A stretch of DNA of 64,000 nucleotides, from the NCBI GenBank assembly GCA_036266975.1, contig DATAWZ010000022.1:1-64000 (forward strand), in the 5' to 3' direction. Source of the stretch: DATAWZ01 sp036266975 (GTDB lineage: Bacteria > Actinomycetota > Thermoleophilia > Solirubrobacterales > Solirubrobacteraceae). Of this stretch, positions 51,278 through 59,070 are shown piece after piece. The position numbers and the translations under genes were made by a program. The notes under the pieces were generated by a model that was not told where the DNA came from, ran no database searches, and was given only the letters and a program-made list of their open reading frames with translations. Every line of letters begins with the position of its first letter. The first letter of the stretch is position 1.

Positions 51278-52855
51278 TCAGTAGTCGCTGCCGAGCCTGA
51301 CCTTGCCGGTGCCGGGCGGGCCCCACACCTTCCAGGCCTCGTTCACGATCAGCCGCCAGTGCGGCGGCGGCGGTGTGAGCGGAAGCTGGGTCAGCCCCCG
51401 CTTGGCCAGCGCCTCCCAGACGGGCTTGGAGGGCTCGACGAGCAGCCGCTCGAACGGCTCGGTCTGCTGGATCACGACGTTAAAGGGCACACCCAGGTCC
51501 CAGTCGAGCTGGGCCGGGTAGATCGCGCCGAGCATCACCACGACGTGGCGCTGGGCTCCGGCGGTGTCGATCATCGGCAGGGCGGCACGCATCGTGCGGT
51601 CAAGGCTTGCGCCCTCGAGCTCGGCGGTGTGGATGCGCCGGAAGTTGACCAGCAGGCGGATGCGCGTGGAGTTGAAGGCCAACCCGAAGACGAGCGCGCC
51701 GCCGGCGATCGCCGCCAGGGTGATCGCGATCGTGCGCTGGGTCAGCGTGCTCGTCCAGCCGGCGCCCGGTGGGCGAACGGCGCCGCTCGAGCGCTCCTTC
51801 CAGCGCACGGCGAGCAGTCGCGCCGGCCCGGTCACCCCGATCCCGGCGAGGATGCCCAGGAAGGTGAACAAGACCGAGAAGTGGCGGCCGGGGACGTTGA
51901 ACTTCGAGCTGGCCAGCACGATGAGCGTGAACGCGGCGATCACCGTCGCCGCGACGGCCACGCGGCCGCTTCGTTTCGGGCCGAGGAAGAGCACGACGAG
52001 GACGCCCACGCCGGCGGCGACCAGCGGCGCGGTGGTCATCGCGATGTGTAGCGTGCTCGCCAGCCCGGTCGCGGTGTCGGTCCCGGTGCTCTGGACGTTC
52101 GGCGCGCGGGTGTCGTTGAACGACGTGGCCGGGCTGCCGAACATCACCCACTCCGAGCCCAGCCAGATGATCATCGGTCCGAGCGCGAGCGCCGCGGTGC
52201 GCCACCAGCGAGCCGGCGCGAACGGGTGGCCCTTCTGCCACCAGCGGTACAGACCGTAGCCCACCGAGAAGGCCCAGCCCTCCGGGCGCAGCAGCCCGCC
52301 GATGAACAGCAGCGGCCAGACGAACTCGCGGCGCCCCTCCAGTTCGTAGGCCAGCGCCCATACGACGCACGCCGCGAACGGGACGTTCACGTAGGCGACG
52401 CTCGCGTCGACCGCGAGCGAGGGGTTGAGCATGACGAAGACGAAAGAGAAGAACGCGGCGACGAACCCGAACTTCAACGCCCGCGTGATCCGGAACGCGG
52501 CGACACCCATGAGGGCGAAGAGCGTGAGGTTGAGGACGACCACGAACGTCGGCGTGGCCTGGCCGAAGGCCGAGAAGACGGTGCTCAGCGCGACCGGCAG
52601 CGGATGGAAGGTGCGCTTCTCCAACAGCGGCAGGAACCCGTGGCGCAGGTCCCGGCCCCAGTCCAGGAAGGTGTAGGTGTCGTCGGTCAGCGAGCCATGG
52701 TCGAGCCCGTAGAAGCCGCCGGCCGCCCCTGCGCACACGGCGAATATCGCCAGCGCGCGAAGGACCCCGAGCAGCTGCGGGGATGAGTGCCGAGGTGAGA
52801 GGGCAGCCTCGGAGGAGGCGGCCGCCTCGAGTGAGGGCGGAGCGGTGTCGACCAT
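51278..52855 (-). CDS. Polytopic membrane protein, possible GT-C glycosyltransferase-like
   Basis: 525 aa with about ten hydrophobic segments between residues 30 and 395 and a soluble C-terminal domain of about 120 residues. An acidic pair in the first loop (GSLTDDTYTFLDWGRDLRHGFLPLLEKRTFHPLP) is placed like the catalytic loop of polyprenol-dependent GT-C enzymes. The C-terminal part, with QRHVVVMLGAIYPAQLDWDLGVPFNVV, resembles the periplasmic tail of such proteins. No family is certain. It may act with the nearby glycan genes (inference). ATG 52855. It is convergent with sqdB, 51 bp apart, and divergent from the pyrophosphatase gene. Confidence 0.65.
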   Translation of the reverse strand: MVDTAPPSLEAAASSEAALSPRHSSPQLLGVLRALAIFAVCAGAAGGFYGLDHGSLTDDTYTFLDWGRDLRHGFLPLLEKRTFHPLPVALSTVFSAFGQATPTFVVVLNLTLFALMGVAAFRITRALKFGFVAAFFSFVFVMLNPSLAVDASVAYVNVPFAACVVWALAYELEGRREFVWPLLFIGGLLRPEGWAFSVGYGLYRWWQKGHPFAPARWWRTAALALGPMIIWLGSEWVMFGSPATSFNDTRAPNVQSTGTDTATGLASTLHIAMTTAPLVAAGVGVLVVLFLGPKRSGRVAVAATVIAAFTLIVLASSKFNVPGRHFSVLFTFLGILAGIGVTGPARLLAVRWKERSSGAVRPPGAGWTSTLTQRTIAITLAAIAGGALVFGLAFNSTRIRLLVNFRRIHTAELEGASLDRTMRAALPMIDTAGAQRHVVVMLGAIYPAQLDWDLGVPFNVVIQQTEPFERLLVEPSKPVWEALAKRGLTQLPLTPPPPHWRLIVNEAWKVWGPPGTGKVRLGSDY

Positions 52856-53013
52856 GGAGCGACCGCCGGAAAGCGGGCGAGCAGAGGCTAGCGAGGCCGA
52901 CGGTCGAAGGCCGCCCGAGGGTCGGGTTCTTAACCCGCTGTTCGTGGAGCGCGGCAGGTCGTCAGGCTTGCCGCGGTGCGGGCCGATCGGCGATCATCCG
53001 CCGCGGAGTGAGG

Positions 53014-54636
53014 ATGTCGCGCATCTACGTCACCGGCCACCGCAACCCGGACACCGACTCGATCGCCTCGGCGATCGGGTACGCCGAGCTGAAGGGTCGC
53101 ATCGACACGCGCAACGAATACGTGCCGGTGCGCCTGGGCGAGCCCAACGCCCAGACGCGCTGGCTGCTCGACCGCAGCGGCGCCACGACCCCGATGCTGC
53201 TCGAGCACGTGATGCTGCGGGTGCGCGACGTGATGCACGAGCAGTTCGTCGTGGCGGGGGTGCAGGAGCCCGTCCGCCGGGTCGGCCTGGCCATGGCCCG
53301 CGAGCACCTGGACCTGGTGCCGATCGTCGACGACGACGGCGGGCTCGCCGGGGTGATGACCGAGCGCGCGCTCGCCCGCCGTTACATCCGTGAGTCGCGG
53401 GAGGCCTCGAGCCTGGTCGAGGCGCCCACGGCCGTCAGCGCGGTCGTCGAGGTGCTCGAGGGCGAACTGCTCGTCGGCGACGCTGAGAAGCTCATCGCCG
53501 GGCGGGTGTGGGTCTACGCGATGGACATCGACTCGCCCAGCCGCATCGGCGAGGGTGACGTCGTCGTCGTCGGCGATCGGCGCGACGCCCACCGCAAGCT
53601 CATCGAGCGCGGCGCGTCGCTGCTGGTGATCAGCAACAGCGGCACGCCCGACGGCGAGACCCTCGAGTTCGCCCAGGAGCGCGGCGTGGCGATCGTGCGC
53701 TCGACCCTGGACACCTACGTGACCGCCCGCATGATCACCCTCTCGGCGCCCTGCCAGGCGCTGATGGACCGCGACCCGCTGACCGTGCGCCCCGACGACC
53801 TGGTCAGCGACATCGCCGATGAGATCAAGAACATCCACTACCGCGCCGCGGTCGCGGTCGACGCCGACCGGCATCCGGTCGGCCTGCTCACCCGCGCCGA
53901 CCTCGTCGCCCCCAAGCCGCGGCGGGTGCTGCTCGTCGACCACGCCGAGCAGGTCCAGAGCGTGATCGGCATCGAGCAGGCCGAGATCGTCGAGATCCTC
54001 GACCACCACCACATCGGCTCGATCGAGACCAAGGTGCCGGTGACCGCGACGTTCGATCCGGTCGGCTCGACGGCGACGCTGGTCATCGAGCGCTTTCGCA
54101 ACAACGGGCTGGAGCCCAGTCCGTCGACCGCCTCGATGCTGCTCGGCGCGATCCTCTCGGACACGGTCATCCTCGGGTCGCCGACCTCGACCGACCGCGA
54201 CACCGCGGCGGTCGAGTACCTCGAGCGTGTGCTGGCGGTCGACGGGCGCGCGTTCGGGCGAGAGATGTTCGAGACGACGTCCGACGTGACCGAGCTCTCC
54301 GCGGAGCAGATCATCACCCGGGACGCCAAGGAATACGAGATCGCCGGCAAGCGCACGATCTGCGTGGCCCAGGTCGAGACCGTCGGCGCCGCGCTCGCCG
54401 ACCGCCAGGGCGAGCTGGCCGGCGCGCTCGAGCAGCGCCGGCGACGCCACGGCTATCACATCTACGCGCTGATGATCACCGACATCTTCAGCCAGGGAAC
54501 CGAGCTGTTGATCAGCGGCGACCGCTCGCTGGTCGAGCGCGCCTTCGGGGTGAGCGTGCCCGACGGCTCGGTTGATCTTCCCGGCGTCATGAGCCGCAAG
54601 AAGCAGGTCGTCCCGCGCTTGCTGGCCGCGGCCTGA
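53014..54636 (+). CDS. Manganese-dependent inorganic pyrophosphatase with CBS and DRTGG domains
   Basis: Family II (DHH) pyrophosphatase, 540 aa. The DHH catalytic domain is split as in regulated family members: the N-terminal GHRNPDTDSIASAIGYAELKG (metal ligands H9, D13, D15) is followed by a CBS domain (LRVRDVMHEQFVVAG), a DRTGG-like domain (about 130-240) and a second CBS (LMDRDPLTVRPDDL). The catalytic core then resumes with VEILDHHHIGSIET and the DHHA2 domain with SRKKQVVPRL. The CBS pair in this family binds adenine nucleotides and tunes activity. ATG 53014 with GGAGTGAGG ahead is chosen; the upstream frame has no family similarity. Confidence 0.92.
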   Translation: MSRIYVTGHRNPDTDSIASAIGYAELKGRIDTRNEYVPVRLGEPNAQTRWLLDRSGATTPMLLEHVMLRVRDVMHEQFVVAGVQEPVRRVGLAMAREHLDLVPIVDDDGGLAGVMTERALARRYIRESREASSLVEAPTAVSAVVEVLEGELLVGDAEKLIAGRVWVYAMDIDSPSRIGEGDVVVVGDRRDAHRKLIERGASLLVISNSGTPDGETLEFAQERGVAIVRSTLDTYVTARMITLSAPCQALMDRDPLTVRPDDLVSDIADEIKNIHYRAAVAVDADRHPVGLLTRADLVAPKPRRVLLVDHAEQVQSVIGIEQAEIVEILDHHHIGSIETKVPVTATFDPVGSTATLVIERFRNNGLEPSPSTASMLLGAILSDTVILGSPTSTDRDTAAVEYLERVLAVDGRAFGREMFETTSDVTELSAEQIITRDAKEYEIAGKRTICVAQVETVGAALADRQGELAGALEQRRRRHGYHIYALMITDIFSQGTELLISGDRSLVERAFGVSVPDGSVDLPGVMSRKKQVVPRLLAAA

Positions 54637-54657
54637 ACCGGTCGCTCGGCGGCCCGC

Positions 54658-55098
54658 TCAGCTTCCGCGCCGGCGCCGCCGCGGGCGCAGCGCGAACGCG
54701 TCGCGCAGGCCGCCGGGCGCGCGCGCCCCGACACGGGCGACGAGCAGGTGCGCGGCCGGCCGCGTCGCGAGGCGCCCGAGCAGGCCCAGCTCTCCGGGCG
54801 GCTGCTCGACCACGCGCGGCTCGGCCAGCGCGTAGCGCCGCCCGCCGCGAACGAGCTCGGCCGCGCCGCCCGCCTCGAGGTTCAGGACCCACTGCGAGTC
54901 GCGGCCGTAGAGGATCGGGACGACGATCAGCTCGCCGGCTCGGAAGGCGACGACCGGCGTGGAGAAGCGCCGTCCGGTCCGCCGCCCGTGGTGCACGACG
55001 ATCGCGTAGGGCGGCAGGATCCAGGCCCAATGGCCCTGGACCGCGTTGCCGAGCCGCTCGTTGAACCTCGCGACCGCCCGGGGAATCCTGATCGCCAT
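54658..55098 (-). CDS. Deazaflavin (F420)-dependent nitroreductase-family protein
   Basis: A 146-aa split-barrel protein of the DDN/FDOR group found mainly in actinobacteria. Characteristic stretches are YAIVVHHGRRTGRRFSTPVVAFRAGE and PILYGRDSQWVLNLEAGGAAEL, which form the F420 phosphate pocket and active-site floor. The substrate is unknown. ATG 55098 is used (a TTG precedes it). The C-terminal tail is very basic. The gene converges on the pyrophosphatase gene, with 21 bp between the stop codons. Confidence 0.85.
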   Translation of the reverse strand: MAIRIPRAVARFNERLGNAVQGHWAWILPPYAIVVHHGRRTGRRFSTPVVAFRAGELIVVPILYGRDSQWVLNLEAGGAAELVRGGRRYALAEPRVVEQPPGELGLLGRLATRPAAHLLVARVGARAPGGLRDAFALRPRRRRRGS

Positions 55099-55110
55099 CA
55101 ACCGTGGATG

Positions 55111-55503
55111 CTACGCATCGCGCGGGACGAGCTCGGGCTGGTCGAGCACGCGCAGCCAGCGGCCGTCGGGCTGGCGGCGCGCGACCTGGGCCCGCCCGCC
55201 CGCGCCGTCCCGCGCACGCGTCGCGGTGAGCGCGAGGTCACCGCCGACCAGCGTCGGCAGCGGCGTCTCGGGCTCGATCGGCGGCGGGTCGGCGAGCACC
55301 CGCTCCCACAGCGCGCGGATGGCCTCGCGACCGACGGTCAGCTCGCCGGGCGGATACCGCGAGTGTCGCGAGGATCCGCGGATCCGGGCCGTCGGCTCCG
55401 AAGGCGCCGCCGATCTCCAGCAGCACGTAGCCGTCTCGAGCTCGATCGTGAAGGCGATCAGGCCCCGGGAGAGGAGCGTGCAGAGCCCGTGCGGCTCGCT
55501 CAC
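55111..55503 (-). CDS. NTF2/SnoaL-like protein, probably frameshifted at the N terminus
   Basis: The C-terminal half of this 130-aa frame looks like a SnoaL/DUF4440 fold: ELTVGREAIRALWERVLAD, LVGGDLALTATRARDGAGGRAQVARRQPDGRWLRVLDQPELV. The N-terminal half (ATCCWRSAAPSEPTARIRGS) is Cys/Ser/Arg-rich and unlike it. Another frame over 55380-55440 reads DGYVLLEIGGAFGADGPD, which suits the fold much better. Compensating frameshifts, or a chimeric gene, are suspected. GTG 55503 overlaps the stop of the VOC gene. Confidence 0.45.
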   Translation of the reverse strand: MSEPHGLCTLLSRGLIAFTIELETATCCWRSAAPSEPTARIRGSSRHSRYPPGELTVGREAIRALWERVLADPPPIEPETPLPTLVGGDLALTATRARDGAGGRAQVARRQPDGRWLRVLDQPELVPRDA

Positions 55504-55859
55504 GCCCGCGGGCCCTGCTGCCAGATACCGATCACGTTGCCGGCGGGATCGCGGATCGTCGCCACGCGCAGGTCGCCCTCGGGGTAGGGCGCCTCGACGG
55601 TCTGCGCGCCGTGTCCGAGTGCGCGCTGGAGCGTCGCGTCGACGTCCTCGACATAGACATAGGGCCGCACGCCGCCGTCCCCGGCGACGGGCAGGTCCGG
55701 CATGAAATGGCCGATCACGTGGCCGCTGCCGTCCTCGAAGCGGTGGCCGTCGGTGCTCCAGCCGAACACCGCGGCGTAGAAGGCCGCCGCCGCTTGCGGG
55801 TCCGGCGCGGGGATGCGCAGGTAGGACACGCTCGCGGGCCTGAACACGCTCGCCGGCAC
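55500..55859 (-). CDS. VOC-family (glyoxalase/bleomycin-resistance fold) protein
   Basis: A 119-aa single-module vicinal-oxygen-chelate protein. The pattern is typical: SYLRIPAPDPQAAAAFYAAVFGWST at the start, GHVIGHFMPDLPVAGDGGVRPYVYVEDVDATLQRALGHGAQTVEAPYPEGD in the middle, and ATIRDPAGNVIGIWQ at the end. The substrate is unknown; many relatives are uncharacterised. GTG 55859 with CATAAT seven bases before it, so it is probably leaderless. It is divergent from cobG, starts 36 bp apart. Confidence 0.85.
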   Translation of the reverse strand: MPASVFRPASVSYLRIPAPDPQAAAAFYAAVFGWSTDGHRFEDGSGHVIGHFMPDLPVAGDGGVRPYVYVEDVDATLQRALGHGAQTVEAPYPEGDLRVATIRDPAGNVIGIWQQGPRA

Positions 55860-55895
55860 CCCTCGAATTATGGCGCCAGATGCAATGCTGCGGCG

Positions 55896-56966
55896 ATGGC
55901 CGAAGACCGCTGCCCGGGAGTCCTGCGCCTGCACGAAGCCGCCGACGGTGGTCTGGCCCGCGTGCGCCTGCCCGGCGGGCGGATCGACGCCCGCGGGCTC
56001 GCCGCCGTCGCCCGGGCCGCCGAGCGACTCGGCAACGGCATCGTCGAGCTCACCTCCCGGGCCGGCCTGCAGATCCGCGGCCTCGGCCTCGGCCTCGGCC
56101 TCGGCGAGGATCTCGACGCGCTCGCGGCGCTGCTCACCGACGGTGACCTGCTCCCCTCGCCCGCCCACGAGCGGGTCCGCAACCTGCTCGCGCCGCCACT
56201 CGCCGGCGCCGACACCCACGCCCTGGTGCAGGCGCTCGACGAGGGCCTGTGTGCCGATCCCGCGCTGAGCGCGCTCCCCGGACGCTTCTGCTTCGCCGTC
56301 GATGACGGCAGCGGAGCGCTCGCCCCGCTGCGCGCCGACGTGGAGCTCGTGCCCGACGAGGACGGGCGGATGCGCCTGTGGCTCGACGGCCGGGCGACGA
56401 CGTCGCTCGCGCCCCCGGCGCGGGCGGCCGGTCTCGCCCTCGACGCGGCGCGCGCCTTCCTGGAGCACTCGGCCGGCGAGTGGCGCGTGCGCGACCTCGG
56501 CGCCCAGCGGCTCGCCTCGATCGTCTCGATCGAGCGCCCCGCGCCCGCCGCCGGGCTGCGGCGCCTGGGCGTCCTCGCCGCCGGAGCCGTCGCGGTCCTC
56601 CCGCCGCTCGCGCGCCTGGATCCCGACCAGTTGCACGCACTCGCGGCGCTGGACCCCGACCTGCGCCTCTCGCCCTGGAAGACGATGACACTCGTCGACC
56701 GGCCCCACCCCGAGCGCACGCTCGCCGAACTGCTCGCACTCGGGCTGATCGCGGACGCGCACTCGGGATGGGTCGGGCTGTCGGCCTGCGCCGGCCTCGG
56801 CGCGTGCGCCCGCGCCCGCGTGGACGTGCGCGCCGCCGCCACCGTCCGTGCCCGTCAGCGCGGCCCGGGCGCGCCGATCGAGCACCACACGGCGTGCGAG
56901 CGGCGCTGCGGCGAGCCCCCCGACGTGCAGGTGAGCGTCGTGCCCGAACCGGTGCTCGCGCGATGA
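55896..56966 (+). CDS. cobG: Precorrin-3B synthase (CobG)
   Basis: Oxygen-dependent hydroxylation and ring contraction precursor step of the aerobic cobalamin pathway. 356 aa with the nitrite/sulfite-reductase architecture: two ferredoxin-like half domains (ARVRLPGGRIDARGLAAVARAAERLGNGIVELTSRAGLQIRG) and a siroheme/4Fe-4S C-terminal domain. Cluster cysteines are in SACAGLGACARARVDV (C-x5-C) and TACERRCGEP (C-x3-C). Presence of cobG points to the aerobic route. ATG 55896; its stop overlaps cobH by 4 bp. A short GLG repeat (RGLGLGLGLGED) is notable. Confidence 0.9.
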   Translation: MAEDRCPGVLRLHEAADGGLARVRLPGGRIDARGLAAVARAAERLGNGIVELTSRAGLQIRGLGLGLGLGEDLDALAALLTDGDLLPSPAHERVRNLLAPPLAGADTHALVQALDEGLCADPALSALPGRFCFAVDDGSGALAPLRADVELVPDEDGRMRLWLDGRATTSLAPPARAAGLALDAARAFLEHSAGEWRVRDLGAQRLASIVSIERPAPAAGLRRLGVLAAGAVAVLPPLARLDPDQLHALAALDPDLRLSPWKTMTLVDRPHPERTLAELLALGLIADAHSGWVGLSACAGLGACARARVDVRAAATVRARQRGPGAPIEHHTACERRCGEPPDVQVSVVPEPVLAR

Positions 56967-57589
56967 GCGGGTCCTACCTGCGCGATGGCGCGGCGATCTA
57001 CCGCCGCTCGTTCGCGATCATCCGCGAGGAAGCCGACCTGAAGGGTCTGCAGCCGATCCTCGAGCGCACCGTGGTGCGGATGATCCATGCCTGCGGGATG
57101 GTCGACCTGGCCGGCGACGTGGCCGCCTCGCCCGGCTTCGGCGACGCCGCCGAAGGGGCCCTGCGGGCGGGCGGCGCGATCCTGTGCGACACCGCGATGG
57201 TCGCCGCGGGGGTCACCCGGGCCCGGCTCCCGGCCGGCAACGAGGTGCGCTGCACGCTCTCCGACCCGCGCGTGCCGGCCCTGGCCGCCGAGCGGGAAAC
57301 GACGCGTACGGCCGCGGCCGTCGAGCTGTGGGCCGAGCACCTGGCCGGCGGGCTGGTGGTGATCGGCAACGCCCCGACCGCGCTGTTCGCGCTGCTCGAG
57401 GGGCTCGCCGCCGGCGAGCTTCGGCGTCCGGCGGCGGTGATCGGCATGCCGGTCGGCTTCGTGGGCGCCGCCGAGTCCAAGGTCGCGCTCGCCGGCTCGG
57501 ATCTCGAGCACCTCGTCGTCCACGGCCGCCGCGGCGGCAGCGCGATCGCCGCCGCGGCGGTCAACGCGCTCGCGAGGCCCGAGGAATGA
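56963..57589 (+). CDS. cobH: Precorrin-8X methylmutase
   Basis: Moves the C11 methyl to C12 to give hydrogenobyrinic acid. 208 aa, standard for CobH/CbiC. YRRSFAIIREEADL precedes the catalytic histidine in MIHACGMVDLAGD; VIGNAPTALFALLE and PVGFVGAAESKVAL are family signatures. ATG 56963 overlaps cobG and its stop overlaps the cobI-cobJ fusion gene, indicating a translationally coupled cobalamin operon. Confidence 0.95.
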   Translation: MSGSYLRDGAAIYRRSFAIIREEADLKGLQPILERTVVRMIHACGMVDLAGDVAASPGFGDAAEGALRAGGAILCDTAMVAAGVTRARLPAGNEVRCTLSDPRVPALAAERETTRTAAAVELWAEHLAGGLVVIGNAPTALFALLEGLAAGELRRPAAVIGMPVGFVGAAESKVALAGSDLEHLVVHGRRGGSAIAAAAVNALARPEE

Positions 57590-59058
57590 CCGGGCGCCTC
57601 TTCGGGGTCGGCGTGGGGCCCGGCGACCCCGAGCTGGTCACCTTGAAGGCGCGGCGGGTGATCGAGGCGGCCGACGTCGTCGCCTACCCGATGGCCCAGC
57701 ACGGGCGCAGCGTCGCGCGGCGGATCGCCGCGCCCTACCTGCGCGCGGACCAGGTACAGATCGCGCTCGCCTACCCGGTGACGACCGAGGACACCGACCA
57801 TCCCGGCGGCTACGAGGGGGCCCTGCTCGAGTTCTACGACCACGCGGCGGCCCAGCTCGCCGCGCACCTGCGGGACGGACGCGACGTCGCCGTCCTGTGC
57901 GAGGGCGACCCGTTCTTCTACGGCAGCTACGCCTACCTGCACGAGCGCCTCGCGCATCGCTTCCCGACCGAGGTCGTTCCCGGTGTGACCTCGTTCAGCG
58001 CCGCCGCGGCCTCGACGGGCACGCCGCTGGCCAAGCGCGACGACGTGCTGACCATCCTGCCGGGCACGCTGCCGCCCGAGGTCCTGGCCGCCCGCCTGCG
58101 CGCCAGCGACGCCGCGGTCGTGCTCAAGCTCGGGCGCACGTTCGGCTCGGTGCGCGACGCCGCCCGGCGCGCCGGGGTCGACGAGCGCGCGCTCTACGTC
58201 GAGCGTGCCAGCTCGCCCGAGGAGCGCTGCTCGCCGCTGTCGGAGGTCGGCGAGCCGGTGCCGTACATGTCGCTGCTGCTGGTGCCGACCAGCGTGCCCG
58301 TCAGCTCGCGCAACGGCCATCGCGGACGGGTCAGCGTGGTCGGGCTCGGGCCGGCCGGACCGGACTGGCTGACCCCCGAGGCGCAGGCCGAGCTCGCCCA
58401 CGCCGAGGAGCTGATCGGCTACGAGACCTACCTGGCGCGCGTGCCCACGCGCCGCGGCCAGCGCCGCCATCCCAGCGACAACCGCGTCGAGGCCGAGCGG
58501 GCGCGGCACGCGCTCGCCCTCGCCGAACAGGGCGCGCGCGTGGCGGTCGTCTCCTCGGGCGACCCGGGCATCTTCGCGATGGCCAGCGCCGTGCTCGAGG
58601 CGGTCGACGAGGACGGCCTCGACGTCGAGGTGCGGGTCGTGCCCGGCCTGTCGGCGATGCAGGCCGCCGCCGCGCGCGTCGGGGCGCCGCTCGGGCACGA
58701 CTTCTGCGTGATCTCGCTCTCGGACCAACTCAAGCCGTGGGAGATCATCGAGCGCCGCCTGCAGGCCGCCGGCGCCGCCGATCTCGTGCTCGCGCTGTAC
58801 AACCCCGCCTCGCGTACCCGTCGCGAGCAGCTCGCCCGCGCCGTGCAGGTGCTGCGCGGCCATCGCGCCGACGGCACGCCGGTGGTCGTCGCGCGGGCCG
58901 TCGGATCGGCGGAGGAGTCGGTGACGGTGACCACGCTCGGCGAGCTTGAGCTCGCGCTCGACGCGATCGATATGCGCACACTGCTGATCGTCGGCTCCTC
59001 GACCACGCGCGTGACCGACGGCGGGCGCGTCTACACGCCGCGGCGCTATCCGGCGTGA
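57586..59058 (+). CDS. cobIJ: CobI-CobJ fusion: precorrin-2 C20- and precorrin-3B C17-methyltransferases
   Basis: 490 aa with two SAM-dependent tetrapyrrole methylase domains. Residues 1-240 are CobI-like: LFGVGVGPGDPELVTLKARRVIEAADVV, CEGDPFFYGSYAYLHERL and VVPGVTSFSAAAA. Residues about 245-490 are CobJ-like: VSVVGLGPAGPDWLTPEAQAELAHAEELIGYETYL, VSSGDPGIFAMASAV, ALYNPASRTRREQL. The fusion places the enzymes before and after CobG in the same polypeptide. Each half is full length. ATG 57586 overlaps cobH. Fused CobIJ is known in actinobacteria. Confidence 0.94.
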   Translation: MTGRLFGVGVGPGDPELVTLKARRVIEAADVVAYPMAQHGRSVARRIAAPYLRADQVQIALAYPVTTEDTDHPGGYEGALLEFYDHAAAQLAAHLRDGRDVAVLCEGDPFFYGSYAYLHERLAHRFPTEVVPGVTSFSAAAASTGTPLAKRDDVLTILPGTLPPEVLAARLRASDAAVVLKLGRTFGSVRDAARRAGVDERALYVERASSPEERCSPLSEVGEPVPYMSLLLVPTSVPVSSRNGHRGRVSVVGLGPAGPDWLTPEAQAELAHAEELIGYETYLARVPTRRGQRRHPSDNRVEAERARHALALAEQGARVAVVSSGDPGIFAMASAVLEAVDEDGLDVEVRVVPGLSAMQAAAARVGAPLGHDFCVISLSDQLKPWEIIERRLQAAGAADLVLALYNPASRTRREQLARAVQVLRGHRADGTPVVVARAVGSAEESVTVTTLGELELALDAIDMRTLLIVGSSTTRVTDGGRVYTPRRYPA

Positions 59059-59070
59059 CCGGGGTCCGCG

